64,000 nucleotides of DNA from Opitutia bacterium (GCA_947378845.1 CANCLQ010000002.1:62001-126000); one strand, 5' to 3'; counted from the first letter of the stretch, positions 33,297 through 43,022 are shown. Notes: generated from the letters alone by a model not told the origin. Made by a program: numbers and translations.

Positions 33297-35314
33297 ACCA
33301 CGCGCATCACTCCTCGAACTTCTTTCTCAATCAGCGTTACAACATCATCCAACGAAAGGTTGGTGTTATCGATGCGGCACGCACCCTCGATACAAACCAA
33401 GGGGGCAATCTTTCTGGTCGAATCAAGCAGGTCGCGTTGTGCAATCACATCATTTTGTCCTTCGCCCGAACGGCGCGCTGAACGCGCCTGTGCATCGGCT
33501 TCAAGAAATACGCGGAGCGAAGCATTAGGTAAAACGACGGAACCGATATCGCGGCCTTCCATAATTAATCCGCCAAAGCCGGCCGACTTCGCGAGATCTA
33601 CCTGCGAGCGCTGGTAATTTAAAAGTGCACGACGAACGGACGCTGTCGCAGCAAATTTAGAAACGGACGCGTTTACTTGTTCGCTGCGCAGGGTTTGTTC
33701 ATCAATCGGCGCGCCGCCGATGGTAAGTTGCGCAGAGTTGCCGACGATTTTAGTACCCAAAGTAAAATCTGCTAAGCGCTCTTCAAGACGCGCAGTTTCG
33801 TCGGCAGAGATTCCTGCTTTCAATAGTGCTGCAGTTAAGCTGCGGTAGTGTGCGCCGGTATCGACGTGTAAAAGGCCGAGGCGTGAAGCGATGGCTTTAG
33901 AGGTGCTTGATTTTCCAGATGCTGCGCCTCCATCGACTGCAATTGAGATAAAGTTGGAACGAAGAGCCTCTAGCGCCTCGAAGAAAAGCGGGAAAGTTTT
34001 TCCTGTGCACGCCGGGTCCTCGATTTTGATCCATGAGCGGCCATCACCGAATAAATCATAAGAACCCAAGATTCCGAAACTCATCGCGACGCGGTGATCT
34101 TCATAGGTATGAATTGAAACGGGACCATTTTCAGCGGACTTACGAAGTGCGTCGCGTGCGGGATAAATTGTGAACGAAGCCAACGTTGCATCTGCTTTAA
34201 GCTTGGAGGCGGAAGGCTCAACGCGAACACCGAGTCGTTCGAGTTCGGTTGCGACTGCCAGCAAGCGGTCGGTCTCTTGCTTGCGCGTGTGTGCGATATT
34301 TTTAATTTCCGTCGGCGACGACGCTAAGGGCGCTAAAGTTGCTAGTGTTAAAAACGTGTCGGAGAATTTATTAAAATCAAATGAGCCACCTTTAATGGTC
34401 GGCCAAGTTTTCACTACCATTGCAGCGGCTTCCGGAATTAAATCCGCACCACAAGCAGCTGCAACGTCCGCAAAGGCGGTGTCACCTTGAAGCGCACCCT
34501 TTACATATCCTTGTAGGCGAACGCACGCACCCGATCCCGTGACAGCGGGTAGGGCGATGAAATAACTGGCGGCCGTGGCATCTGGCTCAATTTCGTAGAC
34601 GCCAGGCGTGTGGTAAGCCCCCGGTTGATTGCACTTCCAGCTTCCGTTGGCGTCACGTTGGAGCGGTCGACCAAACTGAGCACACATTTTTTCAGTCATC
34701 TCAACAAACGGCTCTGAAACTGTTGAGCCACGCATTTTGACTGAACCACCCGGGCAAAGTGGCAGCACCATTAAAAGCGCCGACAATAATTGAGAGCTCG
34801 CTGAAGCATCGACTTCGAGATTTTTTAATTCCCCGGTGGTTTTTAAGATGAATGGAAAAGCACGCGCAGGCTTTCCGTCGGCCGTGATTGCTTTATGTCC
34901 TGATGATTCGAGCGCTTCAAGCAGTCCGCCCATTGGACGTGCCCGCATTGCCGTATCTCCGTCGAGCGAGTATGAACCATTGGGTGCGAGCGTTAAGAAG
35001 GCGGTGAGAAAGCGAGCGGCGGTACCCGCATTTCCAACGTGAATCTCCGCGGATGACGCAGGAATTTTTCCTGCTTCACCTTTAATCCGGATCGTGCGGG
35101 CCGCAGGATCATCCTTGATTAAAAAACCAAGTGAACGAAGCGCCTTAATTAAAATTAAAGTATCGCGGCTGAAAAGTGCGCCCGTGAACAGAGTTTCGCC
35201 GTCGGCCAGGGCGGCTAAAATAAGTGCACGATTGGTGATGCTCTTGGAGCCAGGTACCTGAGCGAGACCTACTGCAGGCGACCGAAAGGGTTTAATCAAA
35301 AGATAGTCGTTCAT
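33293..35314 (-). CDS. fused 3-phosphoshikimate 1-carboxyvinyltransferase / cytidylate kinase
   Basis: One open frame of 673 residues encodes two enzymes. Residues 1 to about 447 are AroA (EPSP synthase): PGSKSITNRALILAALADG, GNAGTAARFLTAF, the later EPDATAASYFIALPA, ETDRLLAVATELERLG and HRVAMSFGILG. From about 452 to the end is cytidylate kinase: SIAVDGGAASGKSSTSKAIA (P-loop), HVDTGAHYRSLTAAL, MEGRDIGSVVLP and the lid region with ARRSGEGQ. No stop or frameshift between them. It is coupled by ATGA overlaps to tyrA upstream and plsC downstream. The two activities feed different pathways (chorismate; CMP/dCMP to diphosphates). Confidence 0.93.
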   Translation of the reverse strand: MNDYLLIKPFRSPAVGLAQVPGSKSITNRALILAALADGETLFTGALFSRDTLILIKALRSLGFLIKDDPAARTIRIKGEAGKIPASSAEIHVGNAGTAARFLTAFLTLAPNGSYSLDGDTAMRARPMGGLLEALESSGHKAITADGKPARAFPFILKTTGELKNLEVDASASSQLLSALLMVLPLCPGGSVKMRGSTVSEPFVEMTEKMCAQFGRPLQRDANGSWKCNQPGAYHTPGVYEIEPDATAASYFIALPAVTGSGACVRLQGYVKGALQGDTAFADVAAACGADLIPEAAAMVVKTWPTIKGGSFDFNKFSDTFLTLATLAPLASSPTEIKNIAHTRKQETDRLLAVATELERLGVRVEPSASKLKADATLASFTIYPARDALRKSAENGPVSIHTYEDHRVAMSFGILGSYDLFGDGRSWIKIEDPACTGKTFPLFFEALEALRSNFISIAVDGGAASGKSSTSKAIASRLGLLHVDTGAHYRSLTAALLKAGISADETARLEERLADFTLGTKIVGNSAQLTIGGAPIDEQTLRSEQVNASVSKFAATASVRRALLNYQRSQVDLAKSAGFGGLIMEGRDIGSVVLPNASLRVFLEADAQARSARRSGEGQNDVIAQRDLLDSTRKIAPLVCIEGACRIDNTNLSLDDVVTLIEKEVRGVMRVV

Positions 35315-36165
35315 CGCGAGGAGTCTAGAGACTGACGGGCAATGCGCGCGGCCTTAAGAAGTGCGGCGACTTTCTCTTTGTTGCCCGACTGAATGGCCTC
35401 GCGGAGCTCAACCAGGTTTTTCTCAACCGCATTTAATCCCGCAACAACATGACTGGAGTTGGCGAGCAAGATGCTTACCCAAAGATTTTCTTCACCGGCC
35501 GCGATACGCGTGGCATCGCGAAGACCTGTGCCGGCTGCAGTGATGGTGAATTCTGGTGATTGGGCCACGGCCAACATGAGTGCAGCAGCGCTTGCGTGCG
35601 GCACGTGACTGGTAATGGCAACAATTGCGTCATGTTGTTTTGCGCTGCACTCACTTGTTACAGCACCAAGGGTTTTCCAAAAATCACGCAGGCGAGAAAC
35701 GCCAGCAGCACTTTCTTTTCCCGCGGCCGTGATGAAGCAAACTTTGCCGTCAAAGAGATTGGACTTGGCCTGTGTGATGCCTGCTTTTTCGGATCCAGCC
35801 ATTGGGTGTGAGCCAATAAAAGTTACGGTGTTAGGCAAAACCGATGCATCATTAAGAACCGACTCTTTAACACTCCCGACGTCGGTTACCAGCGCACCTG
35901 CTTTTAATCCAGGTGTGATGGCGATGAGAGTTTCTTTGATTCTATCCACAGGCGTTGCGATCACCACGAGGTCTGCACCTTGAACGGCAGCAATGGCGGA
36001 CTCAAAGACCTCAACGCCCGCGAAGGTCTTTAGGTGCTCGCGGGATTGTTTCGAGTGAGACCATCCTGCAAATGAAAGACCCGCTTTTCGTTTGGACGCA
36101 GCCAAAAGAACCGAGCCTCCGATGAGGCCGGTACCAATGACGGCGATGCGGTTAAATTGAGACAT
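35311..36165 (-). CDS. tyrA: prephenate dehydrogenase
   Basis: NAD(P)-dependent oxidative decarboxylation of prephenate to 4-hydroxyphenylpyruvate in tyrosine synthesis. 284 aa. Rossmann motif IAVIGTGLIGGSVLLAA, VVIATPVDRI, VTDVGSVKE, FIGSHPMAGSEKAGI with the catalytic His, and ITSHVPHASAAAL with the second conserved His. No ACT domain, so feedback inhibition through such a domain is not expected. First gene of the tyrA-aroA/cmk-plsC operon and divergent from the gene at 36260. Confidence 0.92.
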   Translation of the reverse strand: MSQFNRIAVIGTGLIGGSVLLAASKRKAGLSFAGWSHSKQSREHLKTFAGVEVFESAIAAVQGADLVVIATPVDRIKETLIAITPGLKAGALVTDVGSVKESVLNDASVLPNTVTFIGSHPMAGSEKAGITQAKSNLFDGKVCFITAAGKESAAGVSRLRDFWKTLGAVTSECSAKQHDAIVAITSHVPHASAAALMLAVAQSPEFTITAAGTGLRDATRIAAGEENLWVSILLANSSHVVAGLNAVEKNLVELREAIQSGNKEKVAALLKAARIARQSLDSSR

Positions 36166-36259
36166 TGCTTAAATAGAGCGGTCTATGGTTGATGGTTCCC
36201 CTCGGGAAACTATTAAAGTATTAAATCACCAAGCGATAAAATAGAGTCAACCGCCAGTC

Positions 36260-38035
36260 ATGTCACAACCCCCCTTACCATCCGATATGCGCTTTGAGCA
36301 AGGAACGGGCCAGCGTATCCCACGGCGATTAAGGTCTAAGCCCGAGGAGCCGATTGTACAACGCACGCGACTGGTGAACTGGCTGATAGCAATGGGTTTT
36401 TTGGCATTAATTTCGGGCCTTACCGTTTTGTACGTAAGGGAGCGTCAGCGTACCTTGAAATCGGCCACCACAAAGACGGGCATTAATAAGACAGGCGCCT
36501 TAAGAGAAATATCCAAAACCAAAGAAGCTGCTTTTGAAGAGATAAAATTAAACAAAGCAGAGATTACACTCACCGACATCGAACTGTTTGATGATGCAGT
36601 TAAGGCGCTCGAACAATACATCGACGCAGAACCTGGCGATATCGAACAAGTCCGACGCTTGGAGGAATTGCGCCGACGCCAACACGTTATCCATGCTGAA
36701 CGACTGCGCGCCATTTCCAAAAAAGCGGAAGCATCCGCGCGGCAGGAAGATGCCGTGGAGGCGGGAGTGGCCCAGCGTGAATTAATTATAGCCCTCGAGG
36801 CCGAAAAAGAGATAGATCAGAAATGGTATTTTTCCGGCATGGTGGATAAGGGAAAAATTACCCAACTCGATACTCGCATTCGGAGGCTTGAGGCTGAACC
36901 CATTTGGAAAAAGACCCGAGCACTTGAAGCTCAAGCCGAAGCCTTTTTCAAAAAGCAACAGTTAGCTGAGGCGGAAGACTGCTTGAAGGAATCGATTCGA
37001 TTGGAGGTAGATTTTACTGAGAAGTATAGAGACGTCCTAAATACTGAGTTTAACCGCATCGATAAACTTACGGCTCGTCTCGAAACCATCCGCTCTTCGC
37101 CGCTTCAACTTGTATTAGAAACAACACAGAAACAGGCCAATGAAGCAGAGGCCCTTAATGATTGGTCCAAAGCTGCTAATCTATGGGAAGATTCTCTGCG
37201 ACAAATACCAAAAATCATTAATCAATATCCTTTGAGCGCTTATGCCGATCGTAAGAAGGAAACAGAATTAGTCAGACGACGTAACCTTGCGCGCTCTCAT
37301 CCTGAGGGTGAGGGGATTCGTGCGGAGGCGGTAGAAATGCGGCAGCTCTTACAAAGAGGTCAGATTGATTCTGCACTATCGAAAGCCCGTTCGCTACAGA
37401 CGCGGATGGTTAAAATAGAAATGAATAATCCTGGCGCCTTCTCGCAGGACGCGCCCTTAGTGCAAGAGGTGGAGTATATCACAAAACACGAAGGCAGCAT
37501 GAGAGTGTTGCTCTCACTGCTTGATCGCCTGGTCTTACCTATTCCTGGTGAACCCAATAAGCGGATGTTGAAGCACGAGGTCGCACAATCACTCTACTCA
37601 TTGGTTGTTGGAAAAAATCCCAGTGCCGTTGTTCGTGGAACCGCCCCCGCAGAGTCTGTTTCATACGACGATGCGGTGCAATTCTGCCGACAAATTTCAT
37701 GGCTAACCGGACGAAGCGTGCGACTCCCGCGACTCGCAGAGATCCAGCTCGCAGCTGGCAACTTATCGGCATTGCCCGCAAGGGCACAGGCATGGACGTT
37801 TGATTCCACCGATGGTCTCACCGTGATGGACGTGGCGACCAGCCAGCCCAACTCTATCGGCTTTTATGATATTCTAGGGAATGTAGAGGAATGGGTTGAG
37901 TCTGCTGCCAACACAAGTGTTGCAACCGTTGTGGGGGGTAATGTTAATTGGGTACCTACAACTGGCCTACCCCAGCGCCAGATTCAGAAAAAAGAACGTA
38001 GCCGCACCCTCGGCTTCCGTTTCATTATCGAATAA
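36260..38035 (+). CDS. membrane-anchored coiled-coil protein with degenerate formylglycine-enzyme (SUMF1) fold
   Basis: 591 aa. Basic N-terminal tail, one transmembrane helix (about 39-59), then a long, highly charged helical region (about 70-420), and a C-terminal domain (about 437-591) that follows the FGE-sulfatase/SUMF1 pattern: HEVAQSLYSLVVGKNPS, SVSYDDAVQFCRQIS, SVRLPRLAEIQLAAG, GFYDILGNVEEWVES, VVGGNVNW, and the end TLGFRFIIE. The catalytic Cys pair of true formylglycine-generating enzymes is missing; only FCRQ has a Cys. So it is probably a ligand- or protein-binding module facing the periplasm. It precedes a FlaA1-type sugar dehydratase gene by 9 bases, suggesting a role in surface polysaccharide. 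Confidence 0.75.
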   Translation: MSQPPLPSDMRFEQGTGQRIPRRLRSKPEEPIVQRTRLVNWLIAMGFLALISGLTVLYVRERQRTLKSATTKTGINKTGALREISKTKEAAFEEIKLNKAEITLTDIELFDDAVKALEQYIDAEPGDIEQVRRLEELRRRQHVIHAERLRAISKKAEASARQEDAVEAGVAQRELIIALEAEKEIDQKWYFSGMVDKGKITQLDTRIRRLEAEPIWKKTRALEAQAEAFFKKQQLAEAEDCLKESIRLEVDFTEKYRDVLNTEFNRIDKLTARLETIRSSPLQLVLETTQKQANEAEALNDWSKAANLWEDSLRQIPKIINQYPLSAYADRKKETELVRRRNLARSHPEGEGIRAEAVEMRQLLQRGQIDSALSKARSLQTRMVKIEMNNPGAFSQDAPLVQEVEYITKHEGSMRVLLSLLDRLVLPIPGEPNKRMLKHEVAQSLYSLVVGKNPSAVVRGTAPAESVSYDDAVQFCRQISWLTGRSVRLPRLAEIQLAAGNLSALPARAQAWTFDSTDGLTVMDVATSQPNSIGFYDILGNVEEWVESAANTSVATVVGGNVNWVPTTGLPQRQIQKKERSRTLGFRFIIE

Positions 38036-38044
38036 AACTCACAC

Positions 38045-39925
38045 ATGAGTCCGTTAACTAACCCACCGCCCGCCAAACAGCTCAGCAGGTATGTAATCTT
38101 TTTCCTAATCTACGGGCTGCTGACCACCGCGAGCCTAATGCTTAGTTACGTTATCCGTTTTATCGGTAATGGAGATATACCGCTACCAAGCCTCAGTACC
38201 ATCGCAGGATTTATCGTCATTAAGTTAGGCCTCCTGTGGTTCTGGGGTCAATTCCGAGGGGTCATTTACTATTTTAGATTTTATGAAGCGCAAGGGATGT
38301 TACTCGCACTCGCTTCAGCAACGCTCACGATTTATATTATCGATATAGATCTGCCGCGCGAATTCACTTTCGCCATTTTTGATGTTCCTCGCAGTATATT
38401 ACTCGCAGATTTTAATTTAAGCGTCCTGCTCTTCGTGGGTCTGAGGGTAATTATCCGCACGGTTCGCGAAAAATTGAAAGCACCGGTTCTGAAAAATAAT
38501 GCTACGCAAAAGAAAATTGCAATTTACGGTGCAGGTAAAGTAGGCGAGCAGCTTATTACAGATTTATTATCACGCAGAGTTCATGGTTTAAAACCCGTGT
38601 GCATTTTGGACGACGCCGAGATTAAGCACGGACTCGAAGTGCATGGTTTAACTATTATCGGCGGCGAAAAATTAATTCCAAAGCTTGCCCGCCAATACGG
38701 CGTCACAGAAATTATTTTAGCTCTGCCATCGCAGGCAGTGCGTCGCGTGAGGGAAATCAGCACTATTGCCATAGAAAGTGGTCTGACTGTTCTGGTTTTA
38801 CCATCGAGTGCAGACCTGGCTACTGGTCGCGTTCGCGCAAATGATTTACGGGCGGTTTCCGTTGAAGATTTATTAGGACGCGAGCCCGCGAAATTAGACG
38901 ATAGCGCCATCGGAGAATTAATCCACAGCCGCACCGTTCTCATCACTGGCGCCGGCGGAAGTATCGGCCAGGAAATTTGTCGCCAAGTGGCGCGTCGCCA
39001 ACCCCAGCGACTGATTATTTTAGATCAGTGCGAAGTTTTGCTTTATCAGACTGAGCAGGAATTAATTGCCGCTGGAGCTGGTGCACTGATTACGCCTATT
39101 ATCGCAGACGTTACGGATCGCACCCGGATGGAAGGCGTGTTCTCTAGATTTAAACCGGATCTCGTTTTACACGCCGCAGCGCACAAGCACGTGCCAATGA
39201 TGGAGTCACAACCGAGCGAAGCGCTCAAAAATAATACACTGGGCACGGCTTTAGTCGCAGAGCTTGCCTCGCAATATAAGGTTAAGGAATTCGTTTTAGT
39301 TTCTACAGATAAGGCGATTAATCCAACCAACGTAATGGGTGCGTCCAAGCGTTTGGCGGAGATAATTGTCCAGTCACAACAAACGCGCCCAGGGAACTTA
39401 ACACGCTTCATCGCGGTTCGCTTTGGTAATGTTTTGGGATCATCGGGATCGGTAATCCCAATGTTTAAGAAACAAATTTTAGCCGGAGGCCCTGTAACCG
39501 TGACGCACCCCGACGTGCAGCGTTACTTCATGACTATCCCGGAGGCGGTGGGCTTGGTTCTGCAAAGCGCTACTCAGGGTCGCGGCGGAGATATTCTTGT
39601 TTTAGAAATGGGCAAACCCATGAAGATTGTCGACCTCGCACGTCAGCTCATCGAGTTGAGCGGTTTGCGTCCCGATATTGATATCGAAATTAAAATCACG
39701 GGCTTACGCCCGGGAGAAAAGATGATTGAAGAATTGCAGCACCAGGGAGAGCAGTACCACAAAACAACCCACGATCGTATTTTCCGTTTCGTCGGACCGC
39801 CCTTGCCTTACGAGCGATTGGCTGAATTTCTTGAAGCTGTGCGCGAACTGATTCCCCAAGAAAAAGAGCGGTGCAAACAAGGGATTAAGCTATTGGTGCC
39901 AGAATACGTCCCTTATCTAGACTAG
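38045..39925 (+). CDS. FlaA1/CapD-family membrane nucleotide-sugar dehydratase
   Basis: Probable UDP-GlcNAc 4,6-dehydratase or a related epimerase in surface polysaccharide synthesis. 626 aa: four N-terminal membrane helices (within about 15-140), a Rossmann-like middle domain (IAIYGAGKVGEQLI), then the SDR catalytic domain with TGAGGSIGQEICRQVA (about 300), HAAAHKHVPMMESQP and STDKAINPTNVMGASKR (about 420), where Met replaces the usual SDR Tyr, as in the WbpM class. Then ITGLRPGEKMIEEL in the C-terminal region. Closely follows the SUMF1-fold gene; a hairpin follows its stop. Confidence 0.88.
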   Translation: MSPLTNPPPAKQLSRYVIFFLIYGLLTTASLMLSYVIRFIGNGDIPLPSLSTIAGFIVIKLGLLWFWGQFRGVIYYFRFYEAQGMLLALASATLTIYIIDIDLPREFTFAIFDVPRSILLADFNLSVLLFVGLRVIIRTVREKLKAPVLKNNATQKKIAIYGAGKVGEQLITDLLSRRVHGLKPVCILDDAEIKHGLEVHGLTIIGGEKLIPKLARQYGVTEIILALPSQAVRRVREISTIAIESGLTVLVLPSSADLATGRVRANDLRAVSVEDLLGREPAKLDDSAIGELIHSRTVLITGAGGSIGQEICRQVARRQPQRLIILDQCEVLLYQTEQELIAAGAGALITPIIADVTDRTRMEGVFSRFKPDLVLHAAAHKHVPMMESQPSEALKNNTLGTALVAELASQYKVKEFVLVSTDKAINPTNVMGASKRLAEIIVQSQQTRPGNLTRFIAVRFGNVLGSSGSVIPMFKKQILAGGPVTVTHPDVQRYFMTIPEAVGLVLQSATQGRGGDILVLEMGKPMKIVDLARQLIELSGLRPDIDIEIKITGLRPGEKMIEELQHQGEQYHKTTHDRIFRFVGPPLPYERLAEFLEAVRELIPQEKERCKQGIKLLVPEYVPYLD

Positions 39926-39926
39926 T

Positions 39927-39950
39927 TTCTGTGCTTCGGGCTTCACAGAA
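39927..39950 (+). terminator. Hairpin after the FlaA1-type gene
   Basis: TTCTGTG (39927-39933) pairs with CACAGAA (39944-39950) around a ten-base loop, two bases after the stop codon. There is no T tract, so it may stabilise the mRNA end or assist factor-dependent termination rather than terminate by itself. Confidence 0.4.
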
Positions 39951-39976
39951 GGGCAACCGCCGTTCATGTTAGGCCT

Positions 39977-40495
39977 ATGGCGAAAAAACAAAAATCCAGC
40001 GTTTCGGTGGGCATCATTATGGGCTCACAATCTGACTGGGAAACTATGGTGCACGCAGCCGACACATTAAAGGCGCTCGGCGTTCCATTTGAAGCCGAGG
40101 TCGTAAGCGCACACCGAACACCTCTTAAATTAAAAGATTATGCACTGAGTGCTCAGTCGCGCGGACTAAAGGTAATCATTGCGGGCGCTGGTGGTGCCGC
40201 GCATTTGCCAGGAATGGCTGCAGCCATGACGCTCTTGCCTGTCATGGGCGTACCCGTGCAATCGAAGACGCTCGACGGCATTGATTCCCTTTTATCAATC
40301 GTGCAAATGCCCGCAGGCATACCTGTCCACACTTTCGCCATCGGACGTGCGGGTGCGATCAACGCCGCATTAGCGGCTGCGGCGGTTTTGGGGCTGAGTG
40401 ATAAAAAGATAGCGGCACAACTCGCAAAATTTAGAACCAAACAAACGCAGGCGGTTTTAAAAAACCCACGCCCAAGTTTTAAAAAGAAAAAATAA
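39977..40495 (+). CDS. purE: N5-carboxyaminoimidazole ribonucleotide mutase
   Basis: Purine synthesis: N5-CAIR to CAIR. 172 aa, class I PurE. Motifs: IIMGSQSDWETM, VVSAHRTPLKLKDYA, IIAGAGGAAHLPGMAA, LPVMGVPVQSKTLDGIDSLLSIVQMP and the catalytic region with GVPVQS. C-terminal tail is Lys-rich. Coupled to purK, whose start is 3 bases after the stop. Confidence 0.96.
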   Translation: MAKKQKSSVSVGIIMGSQSDWETMVHAADTLKALGVPFEAEVVSAHRTPLKLKDYALSAQSRGLKVIIAGAGGAAHLPGMAAAMTLLPVMGVPVQSKTLDGIDSLLSIVQMPAGIPVHTFAIGRAGAINAALAAAAVLGLSDKKIAAQLAKFRTKQTQAVLKNPRPSFKKKK

Positions 40496-40498
40496 TTC

Positions 40499-41638
40499 AT
40501 GTCCGCACCATTGCTACCGGGAGGAACAATTGGAATTTTAGGCGGAGGACAGCTGGGCCGTATGTCTGCCATCGCGGCCCGTCGCATGGGTTATAAAGTT
40601 AAAACCTTTGATCCATCGAGTAGCGCATGTGCAGCAATGGTGGCCGATAGTCATACAACTGCGGCATGGAACGATATCGAGGCGTTGCGCCGATTTGCCG
40701 AGGGCTGCGAGCGCGTGACACTGGAGTTCGAAAATATTCCACCAGCCACCGTATCGCAAATCAACGAATGGGTGCCGTGCCATCCTTCGGCTGAGGTTCT
40801 GGCGATTTGCCAAAATCGTCGCCGCGAAAAAGAATTTTTAAAAGCCCAAGGCATACCTTGTGCTCATTTCGTAGTAGTATCATCGCACGACGAATTAAGC
40901 GCCGCAGTGAAGAAGATTGGCGTGCCGTGTGTGTTGAAGACGGCCGACTTCGGTTATGACGGCAAGGGACAGGTAAAAATTTCTAACACCGATACAAACC
41001 TTGAGGACGTATGGGAAAAAATCGGCGACGGAGTAGGCGTGCTTGAGGCATGGGTGCCTTTCCAATTAGAAATTTCAGTGATTGTTGCGCGCACCGAAGA
41101 CGGACGCACCGCGGTGTATGATCCCGCCGAAAACATTCACCGTAACCACATTTTACACCTTTCACTTTCACCCGCGCGCATCAGCGATGCTACCCGTCGT
41201 GAGGCACAAACCCTTGCCCTTCAAATCGCCGAAAAGATTAAACTCGTCGGCATTATGGCAGTAGAAATGTTTGTACAAGATGGACGAATCATCGTGAATG
41301 AATTGGCACCGCGCCCGCACAACAGCGGACACCAAACTTTCGACGCGAATCAAACGAGTCAGTTTGAGCAGCATGTGAGAGCCGTTTGTGGACTTCCATT
41401 GGGTGGCACAGAAATGCTTAAGCCATCCGTTATGCTTAACCTCTTGGGCGACTTATGGCGCAATGGGCAAACCCCCGACTGGTCGAAGGTGCTTAAAGAG
41501 CCTGCCGCAAAACTTCATTTGTACGATAAAGGACAAGCTGCACCAGGCCGCAAGATGGGCCACATTACGGTCACTGCAGACTCCCTTGAAGCGGCGCTTC
41601 AAAAAGCTGAAGCATTATTTGCCGCACTTACAAAGTAA
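40499..41638 (+). CDS. purK: 5-(carboxyamino)imidazole ribonucleotide synthase
   Basis: ATP-grasp enzyme that carboxylates AIR to N5-CAIR. 379 aa. N-terminal IGILGGGQLGRMSAIAARRMGY, TLEFENIPP, the ATP-grasp core with VLKTADFGYDGKGQ and LEAWVPFQLEISVIVAR, and the C-terminal ELAPRPHNSGHQTFDA, TSQFEQHVRAVCGLPLG. Partner of the purE gene just upstream. Its stop codon lies directly against the stop of the next, convergent gene. Confidence 0.96.
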   Translation: MSAPLLPGGTIGILGGGQLGRMSAIAARRMGYKVKTFDPSSSACAAMVADSHTTAAWNDIEALRRFAEGCERVTLEFENIPPATVSQINEWVPCHPSAEVLAICQNRRREKEFLKAQGIPCAHFVVVSSHDELSAAVKKIGVPCVLKTADFGYDGKGQVKISNTDTNLEDVWEKIGDGVGVLEAWVPFQLEISVIVARTEDGRTAVYDPAENIHRNHILHLSLSPARISDATRREAQTLALQIAEKIKLVGIMAVEMFVQDGRIIVNELAPRPHNSGHQTFDANQTSQFEQHVRAVCGLPLGGTEMLKPSVMLNLLGDLWRNGQTPDWSKVLKEPAAKLHLYDKGQAAPGRKMGHITVTADSLEAALQKAEALFAALTK

Positions 41639-42091
41639 TTAGTCGAGCAGCTCAGGACGACGAACAAAGAGCAGGGAAGGAATTTGTCCTAAAGCACTGA
41701 AAAGAAGAATAGCCTGAAAGACGGGGAGTCGCGCTTTCGTTTTAGCAGCCGAGGCGATGTAGTTTTTAGCCATCACTTCCGAGATCATCGCAAAAGCGAA
41801 TATCACTGAAGCGACGCAAAGTAGCCCAAAGTATTTTTTCCAAGTCGAGTCTGAGCGAATTTTTTCCCACGGACTTGCGATCAGCGCTCCATAAAAAATA
41901 AAGAACCAACACTCCACTTGAAGTGCTAGCGGAAAGGTTACATCGGTTGGCTTCCAGCGCGGCGCCAAATGCATGAAGCCGAGATTGAGGCCTTCATTTA
42001 ATTCTAAAATCGCTAAGAAAACTATAACGGACGCAAAAAGGTAACTGGCCCAGCGGGCATAACGGATTCCGCGAAGTGTGGACGAATGCAT
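41639..42091 (-). CDS. hypothetical four-helix membrane protein
   Basis: 150 residues with four hydrophobic segments (about 13-33, 53-73, 85-107, 123-143) and short charged loops. I do not recognise a family; the first helix has an FLAILELNEGLNLGF segment. Convergent with purK, with no bases between the two stop codons. Probably a small inner-membrane protein, function unknown. Confidence 0.65.
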   Translation of the reverse strand: MHSSTLRGIRYARWASYLFASVIVFLAILELNEGLNLGFMHLAPRWKPTDVTFPLALQVECWFFIFYGALIASPWEKIRSDSTWKKYFGLLCVASVIFAFAMISEVMAKNYIASAAKTKARLPVFQAILLFSALGQIPSLLFVRRPELLD

Positions 42092-42140
42092 AAGGCGGAG
42101 CGAATACGGTTAACTATTGATAGCAAGCCCAGCCCAATGT

Positions 42141-43022
42141 TTACGGGCGAAACAATGCTACGTCGCTCCACTCGCCCATGACGCGTCCATCAGCCCTCGC
42201 GGAGCCCCATGCGGCGATACACTTAGCTTCAAAGTGTGCCTGCACAGCAGTTTGTTCCTTTGCTAATATTCCACTCAAGGCCAGCACGCCGCCTGGACTA
42301 ACGGCAGCAATTAAATCGTCGGCATAAATGCACAATACGTCGCTGATGATGTTAGCGAGTACGAGATCTGCGGGCCCCGTTAATTTAAATCCTTCTTCAA
42401 GACCAGCGTGGTAAAAAGAAACTTTATTTTCTGCGATACCATTGTCGGCACGATTTGCTAAACTGACCCGCACCGATTCAGGGTCACGATCAAAGCCATT
42501 TACTTTGCCGCAACCAAGTTGCACCGCGGAGAGCGCCAAGATTCCCGAACCGCAACCTGCATCGATAACAGAAGTTTTTTCAGCAGCATGACTTTCTAAG
42601 AAATCCATTAAGCGAATTGCGCAGAGTCGAGTAGTCGGGTGATCGCCCGTTCCAAAAGCGAGCCCCGCATCAAACCAAATGACGGCAGCGTCGGCTGGCA
42701 CCGAATGCTTTCCTCGCATCCATGCGGGCACCCAATGCAAGCGACCCTGATTCCAGGGCTTCAAATGTTCCTTATAAGCTTCTTTCCAGTCTTTGTCCTC
42801 GAGTGTGTTCGACTCGTATTGTTCCGGAAGTTTTTTGAACGCCTTGCGCAGTCCAGCCCAGGCCGCATCGGCATCAGGTTTCGTTTCGAAGTAACCCATC
42901 ACAAAATGTGGCTTACCTGGACCTTCGTGAAAGAGCATCCACGACGAACGCGTTAGTTCACAGAAGTAATCCTCCATGGGCTGCACGAGGTCTTCGTGAA
43001 TGGGGCAGCGAAGTTCAATCAT
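42141..43022 (-). CDS. prmA: ribosomal protein L11 methyltransferase
   Basis: Trimethylates ribosomal protein L11 with S-adenosylmethionine. 293 aa: an N-terminal substrate-recognition domain, a linker with GLAFGTGDHPTTRLC, then the class I methyltransferase with VIDAGCGSGILALSAVQLG, NGFDRDPESVRVSLANRADNG and ADLVLANIISDVL. Its ATG overlaps the purN stop by four bases. Confidence 0.92.
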   Translation of the reverse strand: MIELRCPIHEDLVQPMEDYFCELTRSSWMLFHEGPGKPHFVMGYFETKPDADAAWAGLRKAFKKLPEQYESNTLEDKDWKEAYKEHLKPWNQGRLHWVPAWMRGKHSVPADAAVIWFDAGLAFGTGDHPTTRLCAIRLMDFLESHAAEKTSVIDAGCGSGILALSAVQLGCGKVNGFDRDPESVRVSLANRADNGIAENKVSFYHAGLEEGFKLTGPADLVLANIISDVLCIYADDLIAAVSPGGVLALSGILAKEQTAVQAHFEAKCIAAWGSARADGRVMGEWSDVALFRP

